This document shows, one piece after another, positions 14,395-25,200 of a stretch of 42,118 bases of DNA. The number at the start of each line of letters is the position of its first letter. The first letter of the stretch is position 1. Made by a program: the position numbers and the translations under genes. The stretch is from a virus, in the IMG/VR virus record IMGVR_UViG_3300018416_000036, positions 1 to 42,118 of that record, one strand, 5' to 3'. The notes below the pieces were generated by a model, which made no database searches, was not told the origin of the DNA, and was given only the letters and a program-made list of their open reading frames with translations.

Positions 14395-14643
14395 CTAGAA
14401 TGTTCCACCATCTATAGAAGTGGTGGTTGTCCATTTGTCTGTTTCTGCATCATAAGATAATAATCCATCGTCTGTTTCAGATGCATTTACGTCTGCAAGT
14501 TCGTTGATAGATTTTGCAGATAAGTTTACACTTGATGAAGTGTTTCCAATTGCAACCTGTTTTGCACGAATATTAGTTGCACCTGCAATTCTAGCACCTA
14601 CTGAACCTGTTGCTCTGTTTAATGTTCCTTTAATGTTTGACAT
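14395..14643 (-). CDS. Small structural protein ending in IDGGTF
   Basis: An 82-residue protein starting MSNIKGTLNRATGSVGARIA. It has a SINELADVNASETDDGLLSY motif and a DKWTTTTSIDGGTF end. The LADVN...DGLLSYD...KW pattern matches the LDDLSDVNYTTSPQAGQILA part of the fibre at 17200-19011 and is common in phage fibres. The C-terminal IDGGTF is shared with two other proteins here. It may be a fibre adaptor or a fibre cap. It lies six bases after the stop of the 110-residue gene and before a TATAAATA box and structured leader. Confidence 0.6.
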   Translation of the reverse strand: MSNIKGTLNRATGSVGARIAGATNIRAKQVAIGNTSSSVNLSAKSINELADVNASETDDGLLSYDAETDKWTTTTSIDGGTF

Positions 14644-14649
14644 AATTCT

Positions 14650-14982
14650 TTACCTCGTCACACCAGGCGTCACTATAGCTTGTCCTTCTATTACTCTACT
14701 AGTGCTTCCACCTGAACTAGTTATATTCAAATCATATACATATCTTCCACCTGATAGACCTGAAGTTTGTGTATCAGTAAGTGATAATGTCACTTGACCA
14801 TTTACCTCTGAAATAGAAGTTGCAAATGTTTCAGATACAGTTGAAGAACTATAAGTTTTTCTAATTTGTGCTGATGCAGTATAACCTGATAGGTTTAAAA
14901 CGTCACCAGCAGAATCAGTCACATCTACTGTAATACTGTAATCTGTTCCTTGGTCTATGTATAAATTTGCAATAATCGCCAT
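14650..14982 (-). CDS. BppU-like baseplate/fibre beta-sandwich protein
   Basis: A 110-residue protein starting MAIIANLYIDQGTDYSITVD. The pattern (IDQGTDYSITVDV, LSGYTASAQIRKTYSSS, SLTDTQTSGLSGGRYVYDLN, VIEGQAIVTPGVT) matches the N-terminal beta-sandwich of BppU-type baseplate proteins and many phage structural proteins of about 110 residues. It is probably a small virion protein that joins fibres to the baseplate. The start codon follows a TATAAATA box after exactly five bases (TATAAATAGTATTATG), with no Shine-Dalgarno sequence, so a leaderless late transcript is predicted. Confidence 0.68.
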   Translation of the reverse strand: MAIIANLYIDQGTDYSITVDVTDSAGDVLNLSGYTASAQIRKTYSSSTVSETFATSISEVNGQVTLSLTDTQTSGLSGGRYVYDLNITSSGGSTSRVIEGQAIVTPGVTR

Positions 14983-14987
14983 AATAC

Positions 14988-14995
14988 TATTTATA
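14988..14995 (-). promoter_or_regulatory. Late promoter box five bases from start (leaderless candidate)
   Basis: TATAAATAGTATTATG on the minus strand, identical over 16 bases to the arrangements before gp25 and before the plus-strand gene at 40135. It lies five bases after the stop of repeat protein C. Confidence 0.65.
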
Positions 14996-15000
14996 CGGGA

Positions 15001-15909
15001 TTAACCCTTATTAAATTGTGCAGTTGGTACTGATTGGTGAATTTTCTCTAACGTACCACTATCATTTACATAAATTTCTTCCACTTTCTCTACTGTTCCA
15101 TTATTATTTCTAAACACACCTTTTACCTTTGCAATCGGGCCAACTGTTCTAGTTGTTGTGTATGGTTGTTGATACACATAGTTTTGTTGGAAACTATAAG
15201 GTGATTGATAAGGATTCTGATATATACTTGGTTGTCTCGCATTCGCAATATAAGGATTTTGATACGTAAACGGATGTTGATATAAACTTGGTGTCCTATT
15301 CTGATACGTTTGAGGAGTCCTTAAAGGTGTTGCAAAAGAATATGATGCTTGTCTCTGATAGGTAAAAGGAGTTCGACCTTGTCTTGAATACGTACTAGGT
15401 TGTTGTGCAATAAACGGATACGGTTGTTGTAAATTTGCAATATATGGATATGGTTGTTGTGCATTCGCAATGTATGGATACGGTGCTTGTGCAATGTATG
15501 GATACGGTTGTTGTGCATCAGCAATATACGGATACGGTTGTTGTGCCTGTGCAATAGGTGTAGTTGCAGGTCTCCTTGCAATATAAGGATACGGTACTTG
15601 TCCTTGATTTATAAACGGATATGGTTGTCTCGCTTGTGCAATATACGGATAACTTGCTTGTGCAGATGCAATGGGTCTTGTTGCAGGGTTTTGTTTATTT
15701 GCTTGATACGAAACTTGTGCAATCGCAGGTTGTCTTGCAGGTTGTTGGAAAGTTGCAATATATGGTTGTTGCGTTGTTGCAGGGTATTGAACATTAATAG
15801 GCTGTCTTCTTATTTCTTGAGTATTGATTGGTTGTTGTGAAGGTTGCCTAAACCCATACGGCACTTGGTAAGTGTATATGTAAGGTTGTTGTGTTTGTCC
15901 TATTGCCAT
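15001..15909 (-). CDS. Tyr/Pro/Gln-rich repeat protein C
   Basis: A 302-residue protein. Residues 1-250 are irregular Gln/Pro/Tyr/Ala repeats (AQQPYPYIADAQQPYPYIAQ, RQGRTPFTYQRQASYSF, YQNPYIANARQPSIYQNPYQ), looser than in protein A. The last 50 residues are different: VKGVFRNNNGTVEKVEEIYV followed by NDSGTLEKIHQS is a twofold motif that parallels the VKTPSGW...VDQIYVKTPTGW start of protein B. So the same short domain sits at the C-terminus here and at the N-terminus there. A virion surface or fibre role is likely (inference). It starts eight bases after the stop of protein D and is co-transcribed with it. Confidence 0.7.
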   Translation of the reverse strand: MAIGQTQQPYIYTYQVPYGFRQPSQQPINTQEIRRQPINVQYPATTQQPYIATFQQPARQPAIAQVSYQANKQNPATRPIASAQASYPYIAQARQPYPFINQGQVPYPYIARRPATTPIAQAQQPYPYIADAQQPYPYIAQAPYPYIANAQQPYPYIANLQQPYPFIAQQPSTYSRQGRTPFTYQRQASYSFATPLRTPQTYQNRTPSLYQHPFTYQNPYIANARQPSIYQNPYQSPYSFQQNYVYQQPYTTTRTVGPIAKVKGVFRNNNGTVEKVEEIYVNDSGTLEKIHQSVPTAQFNKG

Positions 15910-15917
15910 ATCTTATC

Positions 15918-17198
15918 CTAATAAAGTGTTAACGACATTGGTTGATACGAACCTGCAACATAACTTGGGAACGAAGAACTTGGTATAGTCCATGTATAAT
16001 ATTTGGTTCCTGCATATGGGTTTGTACTTGCAGTACCACTCGCTAAAGGTAAAGTTGTTGTTGTGTTGTTAGGTAAACTCAATACAAAATAAGTTGCACT
16101 AGGGAAATCTTGAGCAAAATCATACTGACCACTTAAACCAGTTGCCTTATACGTAAGTTCTCCAATTGTTAAAGTCGAGGTAGCGGAGGAGCCTGGACTT
16201 TGTCTAATAACCCACTCACCAGCACCATATATTGATATAGGTGGTGCAGGAGATTGTGGCCATGTTCCTGCGAATCCTAATGGGCCATATCCATAAGGTG
16301 CGCCTGGGTATCCTGTACTAAATCCGTATCTTGCAGTACCAGTATAACTTGAAGGTTCTACATTAGAAGTCACACTATAAGGCCCCCATAGTATTGGGTC
16401 GGGATACGTATATGGTGTAGGTTGTCTTCCAACTATAGATGCAGGCTGTTGTGCAATCACTGGGTGTTGATAACTTGTTTGTGCAATTACAGGGTGTCTA
16501 TAGGTTGTTTGTGCAATCGATGGGTGTCTATAACTTACACTTACCTGATGAGTATATTCTGCAGGATGTCTATATGATGCTTGATAATCAGTACTTACCT
16601 GATGAGTGTATATTGTAGGGTGTTGGTAAGACTGTTGAAAACTATAAGGTTCACGTCCTTGTCTTGCATATGTAAAAGGTTGTTGACCTGTATCGTTAAA
16701 GTTGTAAGGTTGTGTTCCTTGTGTTGCATATGGTTGTTGAAAACTTTGTTGAAAACTATAAGGTGAACGTCCTTGGTGTGCATATGTAAAGGGTGTTCTA
16801 CCTTGTGCAATGTAAGGAGTTTGACCTTGTCTTGCGTATGTGAAAGGTGTTCTTCCAGTTGCATTATAGATTACTGGACTTCTTCCAGTCACCTGAATTG
16901 TAGTTTGTGCATTTGCAATGTATGGGTATGCTTGTTGTGCAGATGCAATATAAGGATAGTTTGCAGTCGCTTGAACTATAGATGGTATTTGTCTATTTGC
17001 AATATAAGGTGTTTGTGCAGAACTAGGTTGTCTTGCATTTGCAGGTTGTCTCGCTTGATAAGTAAAAGGAGTTTGTGCGTTTGCAGGTTGCCTTGCAATA
17101 TATTGTGCAATTACAGGTGAACGACCTTGTGCAAGTCCCTGTCCTTGGTAAGGTTGTTGGAACGAAGTTCCTATATTTACATAAATTTCATCAGACAT
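15918..17198 (-). CDS. Repeat adhesin-like protein D, C-terminal domain shared with protein B
   Basis: A 426-residue protein starting MSDEIYVNIGTSFQQPYQGQ. The EIYVN start echoes the EEIYVND end of protein C. Residues about 20-260 are degenerate repeats (RSPVIAQYIARQPANAQTPF, ARQGREPYSFQQSYQHPTIY, SYRHPSIAQTTYRHPVIAQT). Residues about 265-426 are the globular domain of protein B, nearly identical, with one extra Asn in LPNNTTTTLPL. The likely job is a fibre or adhesin with a variable stalk and a conserved end domain. It starts one base from the stop of the upstream fibre gene. Confidence 0.72.
   Translation of the reverse strand: MSDEIYVNIGTSFQQPYQGQGLAQGRSPVIAQYIARQPANAQTPFTYQARQPANARQPSSAQTPYIANRQIPSIVQATANYPYIASAQQAYPYIANAQTTIQVTGRSPVIYNATGRTPFTYARQGQTPYIAQGRTPFTYAHQGRSPYSFQQSFQQPYATQGTQPYNFNDTGQQPFTYARQGREPYSFQQSYQHPTIYTHQVSTDYQASYRHPAEYTHQVSVSYRHPSIAQTTYRHPVIAQTSYQHPVIAQQPASIVGRQPTPYTYPDPILWGPYSVTSNVEPSSYTGTARYGFSTGYPGAPYGYGPLGFAGTWPQSPAPPISIYGAGEWVIRQSPGSSATSTLTIGELTYKATGLSGQYDFAQDFPSATYFVLSLPNNTTTTLPLASGTASTNPYAGTKYYTWTIPSSSFPSYVAGSYQPMSLTLY
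15919..16406 (-). repeat. Copy 2 of ~485-bp dispersed duplication
   Basis: This is the partner of 6473-6957, in the same orientation about 9.4 kb away. The near-identity includes third positions over long tracts and the bases around the stop codon, which points to recent duplication or gene conversion. Differences cluster at about 16039-16070 and 16175-16195. Confidence 0.85.
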
Positions 17199-17199
17199 A

Positions 17200-19011
17200 T
17201 CATATCACAAACCATAAGTGTCCAGTCGATGTACTACCTACTTGAGTAGGTGCAGTACTTGTTGTCTCGTAATCTAACTGAACGGTATTACTGGAAACTG
17301 TTAATCCATCACCAGTATTTAGGTCGATTGTGATTGTCCCATCTAATGGGTCGTCATTTCCACCATCTGCATTGTCCACGTATGTTTTTACAAGACCCTT
17401 ATTTGATGCAACACTTAAAATTGCATTCATTCTATCGTCTGAGAAATACTTATTGTTTGAACCCTCTGAAACGTTATCTGTTGTATTACTTGGGTTAACA
17501 GGTTCCCAATATCCTGCACTATCGTCCCATGCAAGTATTTGACCTGCTTGGGGAGATGTGGTATAATTTACATCACTTAAATCATCTAAAGTATTGTTTG
17601 CAAGGTTGTCTTCTGTTGCAGATAATCTTAATTCATCACCAACTTTACTTACTGTAATATTAGTGTGGTTAGAGTGATTTAATATAGTGTCTGTTCTTGT
17701 TGATACCCTTGCATCAGTATAATACAAACTAGACCCTTCTGTCAAGTCTCCCGTATCTTTAGTTGCAAGTCTTGTATCAAAATCTGAGTTTGCACGTGTA
17801 GAGGTATAATACAAATTAGACCCTTCAGTCAAGTCTCCAGTATCATGGTTGGATATATCTGAAACTGTTCCAGTGACATCACCAGTTAAGTCTCCGATAA
17901 AATTTGTATTTGCAGTAATTGTAGTACCAGTAATTGCGGCTGCAGTTGTACCTCCGATTGTTGTACCATCGATATTACCACCGTTAATGTCCACTGTAGT
18001 CAACGTAGAGGTTCCTGATGCGTTTATGTCAACTGCATATAGGTCTGACCACCTGTTTCCACTAGAACCTAATGCACGGGTGTTATTTGCATCTGATATT
18101 ATATCAGAATCTACTGAACCAGTCAAGGTAATCGTATCTGAACTTGCGTTTCCTAAATCTATATTACCGTTTAAAGTAGTATTTCCAGTGACTGTTAAAT
18201 TTTGTGTAGTCGATAAACTTCCTGTAAATGTACCTGAAGTTGCAGATATACTTGAAGAGAATGTACCAGTTGTTCCTGCAACATCTCCTGAAGAAGTAAG
18301 TGAACCAACCCCAACATTACCACTGAATGAACCAGTAGTTGCACTTGTGATTGCACCACTATTAATAGACATAGTTCCGTCTGTAAGTGTTGGTGCAGTA
18401 AGTGTTTTACTACTTGCAAGTGTGACATTGTCTTGGTGATATACATCTCCATCAAACTCAATCTTTGCACTTGTAGATAATGTTGTAGTTGCATTTATAG
18501 ACGATTCGTTGAATATTATTCCACTATCGTTGTTGTTGTAGATTACGTTTTCTGCAGTTTGGTTAAAGAAACCTGTTGCTTGACCTGAGTCTGCAACTCC
18601 TAAATATGAACCAGTGTATGAATATACAGTAATCTTATCACCTGTAGTTGCACCACTTGTAAGTGTAATCTGACTATAGGTATTTCCACTTAATACACCA
18701 AATCCACCGATTGAATAATCGTCATCCTTTATTTGGTGGTCTCTTTCTACATAAACTTGAAGTCTATCTTTTTTAAACTCTAATGTATTTCCAAAACTAT
18801 CTGCACCTGAGAACACTTGTTGACCTGAAGTTGCAATAAACACAAATTCTTGGAAGAAGAATGATTTATCTTCAATACTATTGACTGCATCTACAAGTGT
18901 ATTTGTGCTTGTAGTTCTTAAACCACCTACATCACCAACATCTGTAGAAACCTCGTTAAAGGTTGTTCTAAAGTCTTCTAAAGTACTGAATTGGTCTACT
19001 AGTTTAGCCAT
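17200..19011 (-). CDS. Tail fibre-like protein
   Basis: A 603-residue protein. Residues 1-55 (MAKLVDQFSTLEDFRTTFNE) form a helical head that probably binds the baseplate. Residues about 55-132 (SGQQVFSGADSFGN, DRLQVYVERDHQIKDDDYSI, TTGDKITVYSY) match the fibre beta domain in the protein at 11772-12596. The rest is long beta repeat: ASSKTLTAPTLTDGTMSI, NTTLNGNIDLGNASSDTITL, RALGSSGNRWSDLYAVDINA, and two LTEGSNLYYTxxRA units. The ALGSSGNRWSDLYA motif recurs in many phage fibres. The C-terminus is GSTSTGHLWFVI. It lies directly downstream of the giant baseplate protein and its coiled-coil partner, so it is a candidate for the main fibre. Confidence 0.72.
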   Translation of the reverse strand: MAKLVDQFSTLEDFRTTFNEVSTDVGDVGGLRTTSTNTLVDAVNSIEDKSFFFQEFVFIATSGQQVFSGADSFGNTLEFKKDRLQVYVERDHQIKDDDYSIGGFGVLSGNTYSQITLTSGATTGDKITVYSYTGSYLGVADSGQATGFFNQTAENVIYNNNDSGIIFNESSINATTTLSTSAKIEFDGDVYHQDNVTLASSKTLTAPTLTDGTMSINSGAITSATTGSFSGNVGVGSLTSSGDVAGTTGTFSSSISATSGTFTGSLSTTQNLTVTGNTTLNGNIDLGNASSDTITLTGSVDSDIISDANNTRALGSSGNRWSDLYAVDINASGTSTLTTVDINGGNIDGTTIGGTTAAAITGTTITANTNFIGDLTGDVTGTVSDISNHDTGDLTEGSNLYYTSTRANSDFDTRLATKDTGDLTEGSSLYYTDARVSTRTDTILNHSNHTNITVSKVGDELRLSATEDNLANNTLDDLSDVNYTTSPQAGQILAWDDSAGYWEPVNPSNTTDNVSEGSNNKYFSDDRMNAILSVASNKGLVKTYVDNADGGNDDPLDGTITIDLNTGDGLTVSSNTVQLDYETTSTAPTQVGSTSTGHLWFVI

Positions 19012-19216
19012 TTATCTTTTCCACTAATTGATTAAGAATATTTTTGATATCATTCATATCGTTCTTAATATTATTTATTTCCTCTACCTGTTTTTTATAG
19101 TTTTCTTTTCTAAGTTTATATAATGACCATGCATTTGTGTCTGTTGATACTATTGCAGAGGACTCTGAATCTCTTACTAAAGATGTATGTCCTTCTACTT
19201 TAATATACTCAGTCAT
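19004..19216 (-). CDS. Small conserved coiled-coil protein of marine T4-like phages
   Basis: A 70-residue protein from the ATG at 19216; a frame extension to 19234 lies inside the upstream gene. It starts MTEYIKVEGHTSLVRDSESS and has an AIVSTDTNAW stretch, a pattern (KVEGH..LVRD...AI) I recall in small proteins of cyanophage and related genomes. The last 30 residues are a strongly charged coiled coil (VEEINNIKNDMNDIKNILNQ). The start overlaps the stop of the 2218-residue gene as TAATG, and its end overlaps the fibre start by eight bases, so it is tightly coupled between a baseplate protein and a fibre and may link or chaperone them (inference). Confidence 0.68.
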   Translation of the reverse strand: MTEYIKVEGHTSLVRDSESSAIVSTDTNAWSLYKLRKENYKKQVEEINNIKNDMNDIKNILNQLVEKING

Positions 19217-22200
19217 TACGCAAGTCCTAAACACCTCAATGCAGATACCATAGGAACTACTGAAGTGTTTGTTCCTTTACCTACAATTTTAACTGCGAAT
19301 GCACTAAACTCAGGTAAGTCATCTACAGTCCATTCGTATTCTTTAAAGTTTCTTGCATCTGCTTCTACTGTTGTATCAGGATTTCCATCTGAGTTAAAGT
19401 ATTCCCAATTTAAATCATCAAAAGGTGTAGACTCATCATTTTTCAGAACTTTATATAACACTTCAATTTCTGTTGTTGGTGGTCTGAATACATCTGCAAT
19501 CACTTTAAGTGTTGATGCAGGAGTCTTTAAGTTTACCTTTCTAGTACAGTAGATGAAGGTATTATTATCTCCATCAGGTTCTGTTGATGCAGTATAAACT
19601 GTACCACTTTGAACATCTGATGCACTATCTATTTTATTAATTCTGTTTGATATACCAATCGCACCTATTGTACCAATGTCAATTACAGGTGAAACGTTTC
19701 CGTTTAGAGATTGTAATTGAAGTGTACATGTGAACGATTTCTCTGAAGACATTTCATTAGTTTCGTTTAATGGTGATGCAACTACACTTGGTGAATCAAA
19801 GAATACGTTATCATTTAGTGTGATAAATTTACTTGTATTATTTTTATTGTATGCAGTTCCACTACTATATCCTTCAGGTGAGTTCATAGGTGTTGTTAAT
19901 ACACTTGCACTGATTCTAGTCATGTTATAATTTAGACTTGGTATCAATGTATGTAATGTATCAAAGTAATAGTTTCTTGTTGATGTTGCATTTTCTCCAC
20001 CACCAACTGTTGAATCGTTAGATGCATATGTTGTTTTTACATCAAAACTTGAAATATCAGGAAGCACTGTAAATGAATCCATTTCAATATTTCCAATTGC
20101 AGTAAATGTTTGATTGATTGCAGATACTGGAACACCACCTAGTGTATCACCAACTGCATCTACACCTACTGTAAGGTCTGCAGTTCCACCATCAAAGTTA
20201 ACAGCACTCAATGTATCTGTTGTTGCGTATCCAGTGCCTGGGTCTGTAATATATGAAGTAGTGATTACATTACTTGCAACTGTAAATTCTGCAGTTGCAC
20301 CAGTACCACTTCCTCCAGTTAAGGATACATTATATGTACCATCTGAAGGTGTTCCACTTACTGAAGGTGTTGCAATATTTAATACACCATTTTCTTTATC
20401 ACCAGTAATACCTGCAATGGTCACATTTGAATTTGTTGTGTACATACCATGCATATAGTTGTAAACTTTCACATACTGTTGACCACTAATTGTTTCAACA
20501 GGACTTGTTTGTAAAGTAGAAACTGGTAATGCTTTGTTCTCAAATTTCAATACTGGTGTTTTAGAAACATCAAAGGATGCATTTCTCATATGGAATTTAA
20601 GGTCATCCTCTTGTGTTGCAGTCCATGTTGATGCGTTTTGTGATACAAACAATGAACCTGCGTATGGTTGTCCTGAAATTGTCTGACTTGTTTTAAGGTC
20701 TTTCTCACCCATTCTTGAAATGAATGCAGTGTATTCGTTTGAGTTTGAGTACACAACGAATGCATATTCAAAATCTTGTTCTAAGTAAACTGGGGAATCA
20801 AATGTAAATGTAGTTGCACTTGAACCATCTGTAGAAGTATTTACATCTGCAGGATTCTTTGTGACTGTTGAGAAAGGCATTACAGTCTGGCCTGGATAAC
20901 CGTTTATCATATTTCTTATTTCGACTGAAACTGGTAATGTTGTGTCTTTCGTCTCAAAGAATAAATCTATAGATGTGACAAATATACCACCTGATTTTTC
21001 AACTAAGAATGATTGTGCAAGTGGGTCACCCCAACCTCTTTCTAATCGGAAGTCACGGAAGTTTCTATCAGGCACTTCTAATATTCTTCTTGTTGCAGGA
21101 ATAACTACTGGTTCTGCAACAAAAGGTGGCGGTTCAGGTAATGGTGGTATTATAGGTTCAACAATCTGTTCAATCCATGGTGGTGGGTCGGGAATTACAA
21201 CTGGGTCTTGAATTATATCAACAATTGGTGGTAATTCAGGTGTTGGTACTTCAGGTGCATCTGCATCAAATACTTGTGCATTAATCCTTTCTCCTTGTCT
21301 AGTGATTTGTCTAGTACTATTATTTCTTTCTAATATCACCCTACCATTTCTTGTAGATGTAATCTCTGTTTGGTTAGATTGTAATAAACCTTGTGCTTGA
21401 TACATTCCACTTGCTTGTGAGCCTGGGTTTTGTAAGTCGTAATAACTAGAAGTTAATCTTAATTCTCTTTGACCTGTTGGGAATCTTTGTTTACTATCAT
21501 TTGGTAATTCAAAGTATGCACGTAATCTACCATTACCATCTGCTTTACAATTTGAGGAAACAGTTGTTCCTCCATCTTGTGAGTAAGTTGCACTAAACGG
21601 TCTTATGTATTGGTCAACTCTGATACCATCAAAGAAGAAATAATGGTTTGCATTTGGTTTTAAATTAGTTGCATCAACTTCAATAGTTCTCGCTCTCATG
21701 AAAGGTACTATTGAAATACTTACAACTCTATCGTTTCTTGTTTCTACAAAGTCTTCAACAACACTTGTTGTCACACCTGTTCTTGTTTGTGTTTCTACAG
21801 TCTCGGTTATTTCTCTTGTGACTTGTAAACCTGCAACCCATTCACCACCTTGTGTTGGGTCTCCACTCCATGAACCGTTAGAAGTTGCTTGAACTTCTGT
21901 TGATACAACATTAGGTTCTCCTACCCATGTTGTCTGCCATGAGTTCCATACAGTACCCAAAGAGTTTTGATTTTCTGCAAGAACAGCGTCAAAGTTTCCT
22001 TCTCTGTTTATTCTGACTTCAGGTAATTGTTCTGTATCGTTCCATATATCAGTTTCAGGTGTAAGTTTTACTGTACCAAAGAAGTTGAATACGTGATATG
22101 GGTTTACGTTAATTGTTCTCGATGCTTTATCTTGATTTACGTATGTGACTTGGTTGTATGGTAATGTAATTAAATCACCAGTTTTTTGATAATTAGAAGA

Positions 22201-25200
22201 CAATGATTGATTAAATTCGATATCAAAAAATTGTGAATAGGATTTAGGTCTCATTGCACCAAGTTTAGTATCAATACTTATTTCATAGTCGGGGTGATTT
22301 ACGTCACCAACTCTATGACCTCTAAAATTGTCTACTAAGAAACCTGATTTAAATCTATCAAAACCGTCTGCATCTAAAATCTGTTTTGTTTGTGTATCTC
22401 TTTCTAATAAAGATAATGCAGTAATTCTTTCCAAGTTTGTGACACGGTTATTAATTTTACCAATGTCTTTCATAGTGAATCTTCTATGGTCTTGTGTTCT
22501 AACTCTTATATTTTTTAGATTCTTTGTATACGCAGGAATCTGAAGTTCAAATAATTCTATTGCATCATCTATCGCTTTTGGTTTTGTAGGTGATAATGCA
22601 GGAATACCTGCAGAAGTTTGGAATGAACCTGACTTATGTAAGAATACTTTATCGATTCTTCCAACATAAAAAGAAATATCACCAACAACACTTGAACCAG
22701 TCACTGGTGTATCGTTTGCACTTGCACCAGTAGATGTGATACCAACTCTAGAAGAACTAAAGTCTCTACCTGTATCATATCCAAACGGTGCATAAACAGC
22801 ACCCTCTGTACCATCTGATAGGTTTACTGGGTTAGTTGGGTCTTGTGTATTTGTTGTACCGAATGTTGAAGTACCTATAATTTGTCCTGCAACTGGTCTA
22901 AAGTCAATTGCATCTGAAAGTTCAAATGTTCCATCGGGTTCTAGACCACCTAAGTCAACTCTACTTGGAGAGTATACAGGAATATCTTGATATGGAATCG
23001 AAGTATATGATTCAACATCAAAGAAGTCTCCACTATCTGAAGTGAAGTAATCGAATACAATTAATATTTTTCCTGAAGGAACTGGTTCTCCAACCTTTCT
23101 TGTAATTTTTGCAAGGTCATAAAAACCATCTCTTTGTCCGTTGTCAAAGAAGAATCTAGACTTGATATCGGGTGAACCTTGTGATACACTAGTAATTGTT
23201 GCAACTGCCTTTGAAGTTTGTCCAACAACACTTTCACCTTCTGTAAAACTTCCTGATACTATTCTATAGTATGAAGTTGCAAGTGAACCATTATATGTAA
23301 TTAAAACTGCACGTGCATCTGATGTTTGACCAACAATTGTTTCGTAAATTTGGAATGTTCCACTATCGACTGAAAAATATGATGAAGGTGGTAGAGGTGT
23401 TGTTCCTCCTACTCCTTCATATATTGCATGAATTTTATGAACGTCTGCAACACCTAGTGTAATTTCTTTATCATCATATGCAGTTCCATAGAAACCACCA
23501 GCACTTCTTGCACTTTCAACACCAAGTAATCTTGATTGTCTTAGTGTCTTATTTCTAGAATTAGGATTTGTTCTATTTACTGTAAATGTGACTTTAAGTT
23601 TTGCACCATCATTATTTGCAATACTCTTAGTAAGTGTTTGTCCTGTTCCACCATCTGATGTAGGGTCACCTGTAAAATCTTCTATGTTTAATAGGTCACC
23701 TAAATCGTATGCACTTGAGTCTGAAGATTCATCAACAACTGCAATTGTAAAGTTATCTGTATTAATTGCACCGAATGTTGCATTTGAACCAGTAGTGATT
23801 GTAAATGAACCACCTGATACGTCAACTACTTGTTGTCTTCTTACTTGGATAGAATCACATGAGTGTGTTTTTACCCAGTCTCTTGGCCATGCGAATATAG
23901 ATGCAGTTTGGTCTTGGTCATAAATCTTTGCACGTTTTCTTGTGACATTACCATTATATGAAGCACCTGCATTTCCTGTAAGTGTAAGTGTAGTATCATC
24001 AGTGACACTTGAAACTATTAATTCTTCATTAGAGTTTGCAGGGTTTACAATTATATCACCTTCTTTTAACTCTGTTGTAAACGATGTTGCAAAACCAGTG
24101 ACACTAGATGAACTGTTCGTAAATGTGACTGTTCCCAATAAAGTTTTTGAACCATCTACTACAACATTTGCAGTAAATATTGTGGAACCTGCATCTGCAG
24201 GGTCTTGTGATACACCTCTTGCACGGTCAATGTTGTAGTTTCTTACTGCAGTGACTGTTGTTGTTCCACTAGTTGTACCATTAGTTGTAATTGCATCACC
24301 AACTACGAATGTACCTACTACGTCATGAACATATAACTGACCACTTGCAGTATATGAAACAATACCAGTTGCACCTGAAGTACCACCAACAACTTGGTCT
24401 CCTTCTGTAAATGTTCCACTAAGTGTACCACTTAGTTTTGTTAACATCTTGATGTCAAACAGATATAAGTTCCATGTGGAACTTGCATCATATTCTTGTG
24501 AAGATGCAGAACCACTTTGTAAATCTATATTTCTTAATCTTGCAAAACCAATCTTTCCACTTGTTGGTTCTGTTCCGTCACTTGAAATTGTTGAATCCCA
24601 TAGTGTGACTTCTTTGAAAGGTGTAATACTTGCATCACCAGTTTCATTACCAAACTCGGGTAATGAGTGTACGTTTGTAATTCTTAATTTGTTTCCTATT
24701 CTAACTGGTGTGTTTGTGTTGTCTAATGATACTGTTGACCTTGCCTTACTGATAGATATTGGTGTTGTTCCAATCTTATCTATCTCGTATCCTTTTACAT
24801 ATGCTTTACCAGGCGATATTTGCATGACAAACTTATCTACATTTCCACCGTTTGTTGCAGTGTAGTATCCTCTGTTTGTAGTATCGTCTAAGTGTTCTCT
24901 TAAACTATGTGTAAATTGTCTTACAACAAAATCACCGTTTGCATCGAATGTTCTCCTTGCAAGTGTGTTTTCTATTTCATTGTATATCGGTCTTGTAATT
25001 TTTAATTCGATAATACCCTGATTTACTCTGACAAGTTCTATGAAATCTGTATCGTTTGTAGTGTCAAGTGTAAATTTAGATAATGTAAAATCTAATTTAA
25101 GTCTATCTGCACCTGCAGCGTTTTCGTTTGTAGTACCTGAAGAGTTGTCTAGTAAAGATGTATCATCTGCAGAAGATAAAAGACTTTCTGTAATGTTAAG

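Noticed and set aside
5172-17198. Diversity-generating retroelement acting on the repeat or fibre genes
   Set aside because: No reverse transcriptase gene and no template/variable repeat pair with adenine-specific differences is seen in the window; copy differences are mostly synonymous and not restricted to A positions.
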